Program-made: the position numbers and the translations under genes | Source of the DNA: Lachnospiraceae bacterium UBA3638 | GTDB lineage: Bacteria; Bacillota; Clostridia; Lachnospirales; Lachnospiraceae | Direction: 5' to 3' | Length of the DNA: 6,325 nt | Assembly: GCA_002373595.1 (NCBI GenBank) | Contig: DFKT01000066.1 | Span: forward strand, 1 to 6,325 | Part shown: positions 6,301 to 6,325 of the stretch, in pieces | How the letters are laid out: every line of letters starts with the position of its first letter | How positions within the stretch are numbered: position 1 is the stretch's first letter | The notes under the pieces: generated by a model | What the model saw: the letters and a program-made list of their open reading frames with translations, nothing else | What the model was told of the DNA's origin: nothing | Database searches by the model: none

Positions 6301-6325
6301 GCCGGTGTGTCGGAATGGCAGACGA
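6301..6325 (+). tRNA. tRNA-Leu, 5' part only (cut by the window edge)
   Basis: The last 25 bases match the start of a bacterial leucine tRNA. They contain a 7-base acceptor strand GCCGGTG, TG at positions 8-9, and a complete D arm: TCG paired with CGA around a loop GAATGGCAGA that holds the invariant A14 and GG. The order GCCGG...CGGAAT-GGCAGACG is typical of tRNA-Leu and differs from tRNA-Ser and tRNA-Tyr, the other long-variable-arm types. The anticodon is outside the window, so the isoacceptor cannot be named. Confidence 0.85.

Noticed and set aside
1..6325. CRISPR array, insertion sequence, toxin-antitoxin or defence module
   Set aside because: No spaced direct repeats, terminal inverted repeats, transposase or defence-type domains are seen. 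All gene-sized regions are accounted for by the listed genes.

Overview
The window is a compact block of same-strand (+) genes with moderate GC and only very short gaps. It reads like part of a bacterial chromosome from an anaerobic Firmicute. The style of the proteins suggests a Lachnospiraceae/Clostridia member (Butyrivibrio- or Roseburia-like): frequent AGA and ATA codons, a very acidic/lysine-rich single-pass membrane protein, and the divergent DAP-decarboxylase type. The genus is inferred from protein style; no marker gene settles it.

Layout. (1) Left edge to 1817: the 3' part of a large gene of unknown function. It encodes a hexapeptide-repeat N-terminal part, a long acidic/lysine-rich low-complexity cytoplasmic region, one transmembrane helix and a roughly 180-residue extracytoplasmic domain. 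(2) 1819-3200: hisH and hisF, the two subunits of imidazole glycerol phosphate synthase, which makes IGP plus AICAR in histidine synthesis. (3) 3197-3871: ung, a family 1 uracil-DNA glycosylase that overlaps hisF by four bases. (4) 3903-5195: a fold-type III PLP decarboxylase of the LysA (diaminopimelate decarboxylase) kind with several altered motifs. (5) 5192-6265: a family S66 (LD-carboxypeptidase/MccF-like) serine peptidase that overlaps the decarboxylase by four bases. (6) 6301-6325: the first 25 bases of a tRNA, almost certainly tRNA-Leu, cut by the right edge.

How the genes work together. Gaps or overlaps of 1, 17, -4, 31 and -4 bases, with no visible terminator between genes, suggest one polycistronic unit, perhaps with internal promoters I cannot place. 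HisH and HisF form one enzyme, with all catalytic and ammonia-gate residues present. The decarboxylase and the S66 peptidase could both act on diaminopimelate-containing material (lysine synthesis and cytoplasmic muropeptide recycling), which would explain their coupling. Ung appears to be a passenger repair gene. I see no mobile element, CRISPR array, riboswitch or convincing terminator. Most of the window is ordinary housekeeping sequence. The parts that deserve a second look are the first protein (hexapeptide array, repeated FliM-like acidic LL motifs) and the altered active-site motifs of the LysA-like enzyme.
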